In this document: positions 25,707 through 33,870 of the stretch, in pieces
Numbering within the stretch: position 1 is the first letter of the stretch
How the letters are laid out: each line of letters starts with the position of its first letter
NCBI GenBank assembly: GCA_035533015.1
Contig: DATLUQ010000011.1
Location: forward strand, 62,001 to 126,000
Source: Gemmatimonadaceae bacterium
GTDB taxonomy: Bacteria; Gemmatimonadota; Gemmatimonadetes; Gemmatimonadales; Gemmatimonadaceae
Reading direction: 5' to 3'
Length of the DNA: 64,000 nucleotides
Translations under genes and position numbers: made by a program
Notes under the pieces: generated by a model
Database searches by the model: none
Told to the model about the DNA's origin: nothing
What the model saw: the letters and a program-made list of their open reading frames with translations, nothing else

Positions 25707-27194
25707 TCAGTAATTGTCGATCTGCGCCCGCTGCAGCGCCCCCGAGAAGTCCACGTAGCCCACCTTGGTCTCCGAATAAAACTCATATACCTCCCACCCG
25801 CCCTCCCGGTGCCCGTTCCCCGTCTGTTTTACCCCACCGAACGGCAAATGGGCCTCGGCCCCGATCGTCGGCGCGTTCACGTACGTGATCCCGTTGTCCA
25901 GCTCGTTCAACGCGCGGAAGGCCAGGTTCACATCCCGCGTGTAGAGCGACGACGAGAGCCCGTACTTGACGTCGTTGTTGGTCGCGAACGCTTCGTCGGC
26001 CGTATTGACCCGCACCACCGAGAGCACCGGGCCGAAGATCTCCTCCTGCTCGATGCGCATCCCGGCCTGGACGCGGGCAAAGATCGTCGGCTCGAAGTAC
26101 CACCCCTTCTCCAGCCCACGGCCCGTGGCGCGGCGCCCGCCGCACAGCAGATCGGCCCCTTCCGACTGCCCCACGTCCACATAATGCTCCGTCTTTCGGA
26201 TCGCGGCTTCGTTGATCATCGGCCCCACGTCGGTGCCCGCCTGACGCCCATCGCCCAGCTTGAGCTTCTTCACCCGGTCCAGGAGCTGGCCCAGGAAGCG
26301 ATCGTGCACGCCGCTCTGCACGATGAGCCGGCTCGTGGCCGTGCACCGCTGGCCCGTGGTGCCGAACGCGCCCCACAGCACGCCGTCGAGCGCCAGCTCC
26401 AGGTCCGCATCGTCGAGCACGATCTGGGCATTCTTCCCGCCCATCTCGAGCGACAGCCGCTTGTGCATGCGCCCGCACGTCTCGCCCACCAGTTTGCCCG
26501 TCTCCGTGGACCCGGTGAACGACACAACCGGCACGTCAGGGTGTTCCACGATCGCCTTGCCGGCCTGCTCGCCCATCCCGTGCACGAGCTGCAGCACTTC
26601 GGGCGGCACCCCGGCCTCGAGCAGGATCTCGATGAACACGTGCCCGGTGTGCGGCACGTCCTCGGCCGGCTTGAACACGATCGAGTTCCCGCAGAGCAGC
26701 GCCGGGAAGATCTTCCAGGTCGGGATGGCCAACGGAAAATTGAATGGCGTGATGATCCCGCATACGCCGATCGGCCGGCGGAAGCTCATCGCCCACTTGT
26801 TGCGCAGTTCGCTGGGCACGGTATGCCCGAACAGCCGCCGTCCCTCCGTGGCCGCGTAGTAGGCCGTATCGATCCCCTCCTGCACGTCGCCCCTCGTCTC
26901 GGCCAGCGGCTTGCCCATCTCCCGCGTCATCAGGTCGGCGATCTCATCTTTGCGCCGGACCAGGAGGTCGGCGGCGCGCCGCATCGCGTCTCCGCGGGCC
27001 GGCGCCGGCGTGCGCTTCCAGAGCTCGAAGCCGCGCCTGGCCGAGTCCACCGCGTGCTGCACGTCCCGCGCGTCGGAACGTGGAAATCGCCCGATCACAT
27101 CGGCATGGTCGGCCGGGTTCCGGTTCTCGAAGTATTCGCCGCCGGCCGGCTCCACCCACGCCCCACCAATGAAGTTCTTGAACGTTGTCGTCAT
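25707..27194 (-). CDS. NAD(P)-dependent aldehyde dehydrogenase
   Basis: The protein has 495 residues. Catalytic and binding residues are in place: Asn152 in TPFNFPLAI, Glu250 in SLEMGGKN, Cys284 in GQRCTATSR, and FTGSTETG for the nucleotide. The cofactor-pocket Lys is in FKPAEDVPHTG. Together with PMINEAAIRKTEHYV and ITYVNAPTIGAEAHLPFGGVKQTGNGHREGG this resembles the aminoadipate-semialdehyde/1-pyrroline-like branch of the ALDH superfamily, but the true substrate is unknown. It should oxidise an aldehyde to an acid in the cytoplasm. It lies 39 bases downstream of a membrane protein gene. The other aldehyde dehydrogenase here (43823) is only distantly similar. Confidence 0.92.
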   Translation of the reverse strand: MTTTFKNFIGGAWVEPAGGEYFENRNPADHADVIGRFPRSDARDVQHAVDSARRGFELWKRTPAPARGDAMRRAADLLVRRKDEIADLMTREMGKPLAETRGDVQEGIDTAYYAATEGRRLFGHTVPSELRNKWAMSFRRPIGVCGIITPFNFPLAIPTWKIFPALLCGNSIVFKPAEDVPHTGHVFIEILLEAGVPPEVLQLVHGMGEQAGKAIVEHPDVPVVSFTGSTETGKLVGETCGRMHKRLSLEMGGKNAQIVLDDADLELALDGVLWGAFGTTGQRCTATSRLIVQSGVHDRFLGQLLDRVKKLKLGDGRQAGTDVGPMINEAAIRKTEHYVDVGQSEGADLLCGGRRATGRGLEKGWYFEPTIFARVQAGMRIEQEEIFGPVLSVVRVNTADEAFATNNDVKYGLSSSLYTRDVNLAFRALNELDNGITYVNAPTIGAEAHLPFGGVKQTGNGHREGGWEVYEFYSETKVGYVDFSGALQRAQIDNY

Positions 27195-27233
27195 GGTCTC
27201 GAAGTCAGGAGGTTCGCGCCCGCCGTGGCACGA

Positions 27234-27716
27234 TCACTTGCACACCCACCCCGCGGGGTGATTGGCGTCGGGCTTGGCGTAGCCGACGCGGGGCAGTACC
27301 TCCATGGAGCCGAGGACCAACCCCCAAAGGAGGATTAGCAGAGAGAGCACGTGGGCGCGAGCCGCACGATGGCGCCAGGTCCAGATGGCGCTCCATCCGC
27401 CACTCACCACGACGACCACGACGGCGGCCAGATACGCGGCGAGCCCGACTCCGCAGCGAGCTTGATAAGGCCACATGATCATCGCCACCCCGAGCGCCAC
27501 CGACAGCGTGAGCCGGGCAAAAACACCGAAGGACCCGGTGGCCTTGCCCGGCTTGGCAGCCGCTCTCCCGGCCGGGGAGGCGGCGTCGGGCGCCGCCTGG
27601 CGCAGATCACTCGCTCTGCCCGGCGCCACACCCTTTGGCGGCTCCGGTTCGTCGGCCATCGACCCCAGCTGCTTGTCGATCTTGGCGAGTTCCTTGGACC
27701 AGTCTCGTTCGGCCAC
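27234..27716 (-). CDS. Small membrane protein of unknown function
   Basis: The protein has 160 residues. The first 60 are charged and Ala/Pro-rich, probably cytoplasmic (MAERDWSKELAKIDKQLG). Three hydrophobic segments follow (FARLTLSVALGVAMIMW, VGLAAYLAAVVVVVVSG, VLSLLILLWGLVLGS), and the protein ends with VGYAKPDANHPAGWVCK. AAGGAG lies seven bases before GTG 27716, which fixes the start. It follows the NtrC-type regulator gene by 24 bases on the same strand. I do not recognise the family. Confidence 0.7.
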   Translation of the reverse strand: MAERDWSKELAKIDKQLGSMADEPEPPKGVAPGRASDLRQAAPDAASPAGRAAAKPGKATGSFGVFARLTLSVALGVAMIMWPYQARCGVGLAAYLAAVVVVVVSGGWSAIWTWRHRAARAHVLSLLILLWGLVLGSMEVLPRVGYAKPDANHPAGWVCK

Positions 27717-27740
27717 AGTGGCTCCTTGTGCGGAGGTGGG

Positions 27741-29117
27741 TCAGTCCGCGATTTCGCGGCTCAGCCCGTACCGCTCGATCTTCTTGTACAGGTTGGAGCG
27801 CGGCATCTCGAGTGCTCGCGCCGTTTCCGACACGTTCCAGTCGTACGCCCGCAGCTTCGCGAGCAGGAACACCTGCTCCGACGCGCGCTTGAATTCCTCG
27901 TAGGTCCGGCTCTCCATGACGGAGCCCATCGCCGGCCCCGTCGGCGCGCCCCCGTCCGTCCCCACCAACCGCTCGATGTCGCCGGCCGTCACGCGAGGGC
28001 CCGCCGAGAGAATCAGCAGCCGCTCGATCGTGTTGCGCAACTCGCGGACATTGCCCGGCCAGTCGCGGGCGGCCAAGAGGGCCATCCCGGCCGGGTCGAC
28101 GTCGCGAGGCAGCACCCCCTCCCGCTCGGTGAGCACGGAGACGAAGTGCGCCACGAGCAGCGGGATGTCTTCCCGCCGCTCGCGCAGCGCCGGCACGTGC
28201 AGCGGCACGACGTTCAGGCGATAGAACAGGTCCTCGCGGAACCGCCCTTCTGCGATCTCCGCTTCCAGGTGCTTGTTCGTGGCGGCCAGGATGCGCACGT
28301 CCACCGAAATCGGCTTCGCGCCGCCGATCCGCGTGACCATGCCATCCTGGAGCACGCGCAGCACTTTCGCTTGGGCGGCGAGGCTCATGTCGCCGACCTC
28401 GTCCAGAAACAGCGTGCCCCGGTTGGCCTGCTCGAATTTGCCGGCCCGGTCGGCCGTGGCGCCGGTGAACGACCCCTTCATGTGCCCGAACAGTTCGCTC
28501 TCGATCAATTCCCCCGGGATGGCCGCGCAGTTGACCTCGACGAACGGCCCGGACGCCCGCGCCGACCGCCGGTGGATGGCACGGGCCACCAGTTCCTTGC
28601 CGGTGCCATTCTCTCCGGTGATCAGCACCCGCGCCGGCGTGCCGGCCACCCGGTCGATCTTCTCGATCACGGCGCGCACGGCAGCCGACCGCCCGACGAT
28701 CTCGTACCGCGACTCGATCGTCTCGCGCAGCCGCGTGTTCTCCTCGTGCAGCGCGAGGTGCGACAGCGCGTTGCGCAGGGTCACGAGAATGCGGTCGGTA
28801 TCGAGCGGCTTCTCGAGAATGTCGTAGGCGCCGAGCTGCGTGGCCTCGACCGCCGTCTGGATCGTGGCATGCCCGCTGATCATCACGACCACTGCCGCCG
28901 GATCGAGTTCGCGAAGACGCCGCAGCGCTTCGAGCCCGTCCATCCCCGCCATCTTCACGTCGAGGAACACGAGTTGGGGCCGCCACCGCTTGTACTCGGC
29001 GATCCCGTCGCCGGCGTTGCCCACCCCCCGCACCTCGTACCCCTCGAACTCGAGCAGCTGCGCGAGCGCGGCGCGCACGCCCTGCTCGTCATCGACGATG
29101 AGAATGCGCCGGCTCAT
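27741..29117 (-). CDS. NtrC-type sigma-54-dependent response regulator
   Basis: The protein has 458 residues. The receiver domain starts RRILIVDDEQGVRAAL with the phospho-acceptor Asp in LVFLDVKMAGMDG, and has Lys in YDILEKPL. The AAA+ domain has Walker A GENGTGKE and Walker B GTLFLDEVGD. The sigma-54 loop reads GSFTGA instead of the usual GAFTGA, and R-finger region residues REDLFYRLNVV follow. The C-terminal Fis-type helix-turn-helix is in ETARALEMPRSNLYKKIERYGL. It should activate sigma-54 promoters when phosphorylated. No kinase gene is adjacent; the NtrY-like kinase at 45193 is a possible partner. The order and residues resemble NtrX/AtoC more than NtrC itself. Confidence 0.93.
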   Translation of the reverse strand: MSRRILIVDDEQGVRAALAQLLEFEGYEVRGVGNAGDGIAEYKRWRPQLVFLDVKMAGMDGLEALRRLRELDPAAVVVMISGHATIQTAVEATQLGAYDILEKPLDTDRILVTLRNALSHLALHEENTRLRETIESRYEIVGRSAAVRAVIEKIDRVAGTPARVLITGENGTGKELVARAIHRRSARASGPFVEVNCAAIPGELIESELFGHMKGSFTGATADRAGKFEQANRGTLFLDEVGDMSLAAQAKVLRVLQDGMVTRIGGAKPISVDVRILAATNKHLEAEIAEGRFREDLFYRLNVVPLHVPALRERREDIPLLVAHFVSVLTEREGVLPRDVDPAGMALLAARDWPGNVRELRNTIERLLILSAGPRVTAGDIERLVGTDGGAPTGPAMGSVMESRTYEEFKRASEQVFLLAKLRAYDWNVSETARALEMPRSNLYKKIERYGLSREIAD

Positions 29118-29192
29118 GAGACGCGCCGTGCGTTGGGGGTCATGCGGGAAAGCTATCGACCCCGCCTGCCCCCGCCAACGACGGCCGGGAAC

Positions 29193-29843
29193 TCACGGCA
29201 TGCCTTTATACAGCGTGAGATGGCCGTCCGCCACGCGGATGTCCACCAGGTACCTGGGCGTCGCGATCGGCAGTGCGTCGGCGCGCACGCTGTCGAGCCT
29301 CGCGCGCTGCGCGATCCGCCCCAGCAGCTTCGGGATCACCGGCCCTGGCACACTCAACGTGCCGAACTTGATCTGGCGCACCTGGAACTCGGTGAGCCCG
29401 GGGTGCACGACGTGAAAGGTCCCCACCACCAGCATGCGCTCGCGCGCGCCGAGCATGGACGCCAGCGGGCCGAGCACGCCGCCCCCGTCCAGGTCGCGGA
29501 TGCGGACGTTCGCCCGCACGTACAGCTCGTTGCCCACCACCGCGGCTTCGGCGCTGTCGGCCTCGTCGGGAAGCTTGTCGAGCAACGCCTTCATCACGTA
29601 CGCCGACGCATCGCCGGCCGCCACGTTCTGAAACACCGGCCCCTTGACGTGGCTCAGCGTGTCGAGCGCCGCCTGCGCCCGCCGGGCGCCCGCGAGCGTG
29701 AGCGGCTGCCAGTGGATCGGCGCCTCGGCCACCGGGGCGGCCGAGTGACGGAAATGGCCCATCCAGCGATCGCGCGTGAGCCACGCGCCGATTCCGAGCA
29801 ACACGAGCATGACGAGACAGCCGAGCCGTGCGATGCATCCCAT
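29193..29843 (-). CDS. Single-pass membrane protein of unknown function
   Basis: The protein has 216 residues. A hydrophobic N-terminus (IARLGCLVMLVLLGIGAWL) acts as a signal or anchor. The soluble part has ALDTLSHVKGPVFQNVAAGDASAYVMKALLDKLP, then ALASMLGARERMLVVGTFHVVHPGLTEFQVRQIKFG, and ends DIRVADGHLTLYKGMP. It is alpha/beta with no catalytic pattern that I recognise. It starts three bases after the larE stop on the same strand, so it is probably co-transcribed with it. Function unknown. Confidence 0.65.
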   Translation of the reverse strand: MGCIARLGCLVMLVLLGIGAWLTRDRWMGHFRHSAAPVAEAPIHWQPLTLAGARRAQAALDTLSHVKGPVFQNVAAGDASAYVMKALLDKLPDEADSAEAAVVGNELYVRANVRIRDLDGGGVLGPLASMLGARERMLVVGTFHVVHPGLTEFQVRQIKFGTLSVPGPVIPKLLGRIAQRARLDSVRADALPIATPRYLVDIRVADGHLTLYKGMP

Positions 29844-29846
29844 GGG

Positions 29847-30740
29847 TCAGGATTCCCGGGGCGTTGAGGAGTGGGGGTGTTCATCGGTCGGCGTTGCGTC
29901 CGACACGCCGGCCAGGATATTGAGCGAACCCGAGCGGTAGCCGCGCGGATCGATCACGACCTCACGGAACCCCGCGGCCCGCACGGCGAAGCGCACCTCG
30001 GCCTCGCGCTCCGCCACCAGCCAGCGCGGCAGTTCGCGGGCGGCGATCTCCACGCGCGCCGTCTCGCCGTGGTGCCGCACACGCAGATCGCCCACCACGC
30101 CAAGCTGGCGCAGCTGGTCCTCGGCCACCTCCACCTGGCGCAACCGCTCGATCGTGACCGCCGTGCCGTAGGGCAGCCGCGACGACAGGCAGGGCGACGA
30201 CGGTTGCTCCCAGGTGGGGATGCCCCGCGCCCGCGACCGTTCGCGGATGTCGGCCTTGGTCATTCCCGCCTCGGCGAGCGGCGAGTGTACCGCGTGCTCG
30301 CGGCCCGCGCGCGCGCCCGGCCGGTAGTCCCCTCGGTCGTCGGCGTTGGTGCCGTCGGCCACGACGTCGAACCCGCGCTCCTGCGCCGCCGGAATGAGCC
30401 GCGTCCACAGCTCCGTCTTGCAGAAGTAGCAGCGGTCCACCGGATTGGCGGTGTACCGCGGGTCGTGCAGCTCATCGGTGTCGATCTCGAGCACCGGCAC
30501 CCCGAAATCGTCGGCCACGCGTCGCGCCGTGACCCATTGCGCGGCGGGGTAGGACGCACTGCGGCCGATCACGGCGAGCACCGACTTGGCACCCAGCGTC
30601 TCCACGGCCACGCACGCCAGGTACGCCGAATCCACTCCCCCGCTGAATCCGATGGCCAAGCGCCCCGTGTTGCGGAGCCAGGCCAGGAGGGTCAGCTCGC
30701 GGTCCACGGCGGCGGCCCTACTCGCTGCGTGTTCGGTCAT
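29847..30740 (-). CDS. larE: ATP-dependent sacrificial sulfur transferase LarE-like protein
   Basis: The protein has 297 residues. It is a PP-loop ATPase with SGGVDSAYLACV at the start, RCYFCKTELW, DGTNADDRGDYRPGARAGREH, and SPCLSSRLPYGTAV, all typical of LarE. The Cys in SPCLSSR is in the position of the sulfur-donating residue of the Lactobacillus enzyme. LarE donates sulfur, by sacrificing its own Cys or through a cluster, for the nickel-pincer cofactor of lactate racemase and related epimerases. The partner genes larB and larC are not in this window. The start was placed at ATG 30740 rather than 30761 because a TANNNT box lies six bases before it and no ribosome site is visible. Confidence 0.88.
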   Translation of the reverse strand: MTEHAASRAAAVDRELTLLAWLRNTGRLAIGFSGGVDSAYLACVAVETLGAKSVLAVIGRSASYPAAQWVTARRVADDFGVPVLEIDTDELHDPRYTANPVDRCYFCKTELWTRLIPAAQERGFDVVADGTNADDRGDYRPGARAGREHAVHSPLAEAGMTKADIRERSRARGIPTWEQPSSPCLSSRLPYGTAVTIERLRQVEVAEDQLRQLGVVGDLRVRHHGETARVEIAARELPRWLVAEREAEVRFAVRAAGFREVVIDPRGYRSGSLNILAGVSDATPTDEHPHSSTPRES

Positions 30741-30746
30741 GCCCGA

Positions 30747-30752
30747 ATGGTA
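30747..30752 (-). promoter_or_regulatory. TANNNT box (TACCAT) six bases before the larE start
   Basis: On the minus strand TACCAT is followed by six bases and then the ATG at 30740. This is the spacing of a -10 box for a leaderless transcript. The same arrangement occurs at four plus-strand genes in this window. Confidence 0.45.
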
Positions 30753-30850
30753 GTTTCGCAACCCGCGCCCCGGCAGGGCGCCGGCCCGTCAATCGCTCTC
30801 CCCGTCCGCGCCCTTGCGCGGTTCCGACCCTGTTTCGCCCTCCTTCGCTC

Positions 30851-30874
30851 CTACTGTCCTACTGTTCTACTGTC
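30851..30874. repeat. Three tandem copies of the octamer CTACTGTC
   Basis: CTACTGTC, CTACTGTT and CTACTGTC lie head to tail in the divergent intergenic region between larE and the Ig-repeat gene. The same octamer repeats at 59401-59420, and related arms occur near 61974-62060. The other 200 bases of this intergenic stretch hold nothing that I can name. Confidence 0.6.
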
Positions 30875-31013
30875 TTGCCGATATGTGACCTACGCGCTTG
30901 ACAAATCCTCCGGATGCGCAGGACGTTGTGCCGTCCTGGTGGGGCACGCCAGGTGCACCACCGCGCCGCCGCTTTTCCGGTGGCCGTGCCTCTCGTCTTC
31001 CTGATCCCTTTAG

Positions 31014-32717
31014 ATGCTGGCCACTCATCCGCCACGCCTGCTGCGACTCGGCGTTCTCTGCGGTCTCCTCGCGCTCGGCGGGGTGACGTGCACGGAATCG
31101 CCCGCGAGCCCCGGCCTCGCGCACGGGGAAACCGCCGTGCTGCGGTTCGCCCCGAGCTTCTCGGCGGCCACGGCGGCGCTCTACGCGGGGCTGGGCAGCT
31201 TCGGGCTGACGGTGAACAACGTGCACGTGCACATCGACCATCCTCCCGCGCCGGCGTTCGACACGGTGGTGGTGGTCCCGGCGGGCGCCGACTCACTACC
31301 GCTCGCCCTTCCGGTGGTGCTCAACGGGCCCAGTGAAGTCCTCACGGTGCAGGTCGAACTGCGCGACGGCGCCCAGGTGCTGTTTTCGGGCACCCAGACC
31401 GTGTTGGCGACGGCAGGATTGACCTCGGGCCCGCCGCCCGCGGTCGTGATCGCCTACGTCGGCCCTGGCGCCGACGCCACGCAGCTCACGATCGCGCCGC
31501 GTGATACGGCAATTGGTATAACCGGCGGCGTCCAGTACCGGTTCGACGCGCGGAACGCCCAGAACGTGCCGGACCCGGGCGTGACCGTGGCCTGGAGCGT
31601 GGCCGACGGCACGGTCGGAACGATCGCGTCGGGCGGAGCGTTCACCCCCACCGGCAAGGAAGGGCGCACGTTCGTGGTGGGCGCCACGATCAACGGGCTG
31701 CGAGACTCGACCACGATCACCGTCACCGCTCCGCCTACCCAATTGATGGTGATCAGCGGCGGCGGCCAGAGCGCGGCAGCGGGAGCCCCGTTGGCCCTGC
31801 CGCTCGTCGTCGAAGCGCGTACGGCCGCAGGTACGCCGGTTCCCGGCGTCGCGGTGACGTTCACGCCCCCGGCGAGCGGCGCCGTGGATCCGGCCACCAT
31901 GGTCACCGACCTCACGGGCCGGGCGCAGACCGTCATGACGTTGGGCCACAGCGCCGGCACGCAGACCTTCGGGGCAACCGCGCCCGGACTCACCGGCGCC
32001 AGCGCGACCGAGACGGCCACCGCGGGGGCCGCCACCATGTTGGTCAAAGTCTCGGGCGACGCGCAAACCGACACGGCAAACGCCGCGCTCCCCGTGCCTT
32101 TCGTCGTGCGGATCACCGACACGTTCGGCAATCCCGTGGGCGGCGCCATGGTGGATTGGGCACGGATAGCCGGTGGTGGCACCCTGTCGGCGGCGAGTTC
32201 CTCGTCCGACAGCACCGGGATGGCGCGGGTGAGCTATACCCTTGGCGCGACCGCGGGCACGGACACGATCACAGCCACCATTCACGGGGTGCCGGCGTCC
32301 GCGGCGCTGTTCACGGCCACGGTCGGCGCGCGCGCGGTGTCGATCGCGATCGTATCGGGTGACGGGCAATCCGCGGCGGCCGCCTCGGCCCTCGCCAACC
32401 CGCTGGTCGTCCGCGTGCTCGACAGCCACGGCAACGGGGTGGCCGGCGTGACGGTGGGGTGGACCGTGGCCGCCGGCGGGGGCGCGGTCTCGCCCGCCTC
32501 GTCCACCACGGACAGCACGGGCGCCGCGCAGGCCACACTCGTGCTCGGGCCCGCGCCCGGCCTCAACACCGTTACGGCACAGGTGGACCCGTCGATCAGC
32601 GTGACGTTCTCCGCGACGGGCACCGCCCCGAGCCTCACGCTGGTCCCCGGCTTCATGGAGCCGGGTGCGTTCGGGCCAAGCGCTCGGCCGGCCCGCAGTG
32701 GTCGGCCTATCTTATAA
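31014..32717 (+). CDS. Exported protein with repeated bacterial Ig-like domains
   Basis: The protein has 567 residues. The hydrophobic N-terminus (RLLRLGVLCGLLALGGVTC) has an imperfect lipobox. A first domain of about 110 residues (AVLRFAPSFSAATAALY ... VEVLTVQVELRDGA-like) is followed by a Big-2-like region (LTIAPRDTAIGITGGVQYRFDARNAQN). Then come at least three Ig-like repeats of the invasin/Big-1 type, each with V-SGDGQ-x(3)-A-x-L-x-x-P-V-V or a close variant, then A-V-TFT or GWTVA, a D-S-TG-A or DLTGRA turn, and a final T-x-TAT. The C-terminus stops abruptly at GPSARPARSGRPIL, so a longer ancestor is possible. Such proteins are surface-exposed or adhesive, but no ligand can be named. Confidence 0.8.
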   Translation: MLATHPPRLLRLGVLCGLLALGGVTCTESPASPGLAHGETAVLRFAPSFSAATAALYAGLGSFGLTVNNVHVHIDHPPAPAFDTVVVVPAGADSLPLALPVVLNGPSEVLTVQVELRDGAQVLFSGTQTVLATAGLTSGPPPAVVIAYVGPGADATQLTIAPRDTAIGITGGVQYRFDARNAQNVPDPGVTVAWSVADGTVGTIASGGAFTPTGKEGRTFVVGATINGLRDSTTITVTAPPTQLMVISGGGQSAAAGAPLALPLVVEARTAAGTPVPGVAVTFTPPASGAVDPATMVTDLTGRAQTVMTLGHSAGTQTFGATAPGLTGASATETATAGAATMLVKVSGDAQTDTANAALPVPFVVRITDTFGNPVGGAMVDWARIAGGGTLSAASSSSDSTGMARVSYTLGATAGTDTITATIHGVPASAALFTATVGARAVSIAIVSGDGQSAAAASALANPLVVRVLDSHGNGVAGVTVGWTVAAGGGAVSPASSTTDSTGAAQATLVLGPAPGLNTVTAQVDPSISVTFSATGTAPSLTLVPGFMEPGAFGPSARPARSGRPIL

Positions 32718-32925
32718 CGCAAATACTCGCCGAGCGGATGCGGCCGTCGATCGCCGCACAGATGACGCGAAGCTTGCACGCGAACGAGCATAAGCTGACG
32801 CCGGGCTGACATTTTTCGCGCGCGTCGCATCGTGGCTACCGCGCGCCGTGCACGGGGCTTATACATCGCACAACCGCTGCGCACCAACGCACGGTCCCCC
32901 CGCATCGCACGATCGAGGCCCTGTC

Positions 32926-33855
32926 ATGACCGGATCCAACACCGCGCCGCGCGCATTGCGGTGGATGGCGATCGTCCCGCTCGTTCTGGTGGTGTGGGGC
33001 GCGACCACCGCCGCCGGCCGGAACGCGCGCCGCGCATTCTTCGCATCGCTGCGCATCGCGCGCCCGCAGAGCGTCACGGTGAACGTCCCCGCGTTCTCGG
33101 GACCCACCGGGTCGCACCGCCTCCAGGACGCGGTGGCCGACATGCTCGCCGACAGCGTGCACGTGGCCCGAGAGGCCCCTGACACGACGGTGCACGACGT
33201 CGCCGCGGCCGCGCGACTCGCCGGATTCGTCCCCGCGCTCATCACGGCTCGCGCCGACACGCCCCTGGTGTCGGTGCTCGGTGCGCGGTCGATCACGATG
33301 AGGGTGAACCACGCCCAGCTGGTCGCCGTGCTGGCGGAAGCCGGCCTCTCGAGCGCCGCGGCACCGGCGACCGTCGACGGCACCACGCTCACCATCGATA
33401 CGCCGGCGGGCATCGGCATGCAGTACGGCCACTGCCCCGTGGTCGAAGGCCAGACGCTCACCAACCAGATCGCCCAACGGCCGCCCGCGTCCACCGACAC
33501 GGGTGACTGCGTCGTGGTCGAACAGCGGCCCGTGGTCGCCGCGCAGGTGCCGCCCGGGCTCGACATGCAGCTCCTTGCCGGCGTGGCCGTCGAGGTGGCC
33601 GGCATGAGCCCCAACCAGGAGCGCGATTTCCAGTCGGCGTTCCCATGGGCTGCGTCGCTCGCTCTCACGATGCCGCGGTTCATCCGATCGTACGAGATGA
33701 CGCGGGTGAACGGCGCGCCGGCCATGCTGCTCAACACCGCCGGCCGGCGTGGCCCCAACTACGAACTGCTGTGGACCGCGGGCGGCCGCGCCTTCACGCT
33801 CACCGGCTACGGCAATTCGGCCGACGCCGCGCGACTCGCCGCCTCGATTCGCTGA
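32926..33855 (+). CDS. Membrane-anchored protein, possibly DUF4367-like (anti-sigma-type) C-terminus
   Basis: The protein has 309 residues. A hydrophobic segment lies near 15-33 (WMAIVPLVLVVWGATTA). The rest is periplasmic, with a middle region SITMRVNHAQLVAVLAEAGLSS and TIDTPAGIGMQYGHCPVVEGQ. The end, RVNGAPAMLLNTAGRRGPNYELLWTAGGRAFTLTGYGNSADAARLAASI, has the Y-x-L-x-W-x(4)-AFTLTGYG pattern of DUF4367-type domains that sit behind anti-sigma factors. No zinc anti-sigma N-terminus is present. ATG 32926 was chosen because it precedes the first residues of the anchor. The gene ends 15 bases before the ABC ATPase gene on the same strand and may be part of that operon. Confidence 0.55.
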   Translation: MTGSNTAPRALRWMAIVPLVLVVWGATTAAGRNARRAFFASLRIARPQSVTVNVPAFSGPTGSHRLQDAVADMLADSVHVAREAPDTTVHDVAAAARLAGFVPALITARADTPLVSVLGARSITMRVNHAQLVAVLAEAGLSSAAAPATVDGTTLTIDTPAGIGMQYGHCPVVEGQTLTNQIAQRPPASTDTGDCVVVEQRPVVAAQVPPGLDMQLLAGVAVEVAGMSPNQERDFQSAFPWAASLALTMPRFIRSYEMTRVNGAPAMLLNTAGRRGPNYELLWTAGGRAFTLTGYGNSADAARLAASIR

Positions 33856-33870
33856 CGCGAGGACCTGCCC

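Noticed and set aside
25053-27338. 761-codon frame on the plus strand opposite the aldehyde dehydrogenase
   Set aside because: It is antisense to a full ALDH with its catalytic residues and has no motif of its own.
27351-29867. 838-codon frame on the plus strand opposite the NtrC-type regulator
   Set aside because: It is antisense to receiver, AAA+ and Fis domains; the composition is typical of antisense frames.
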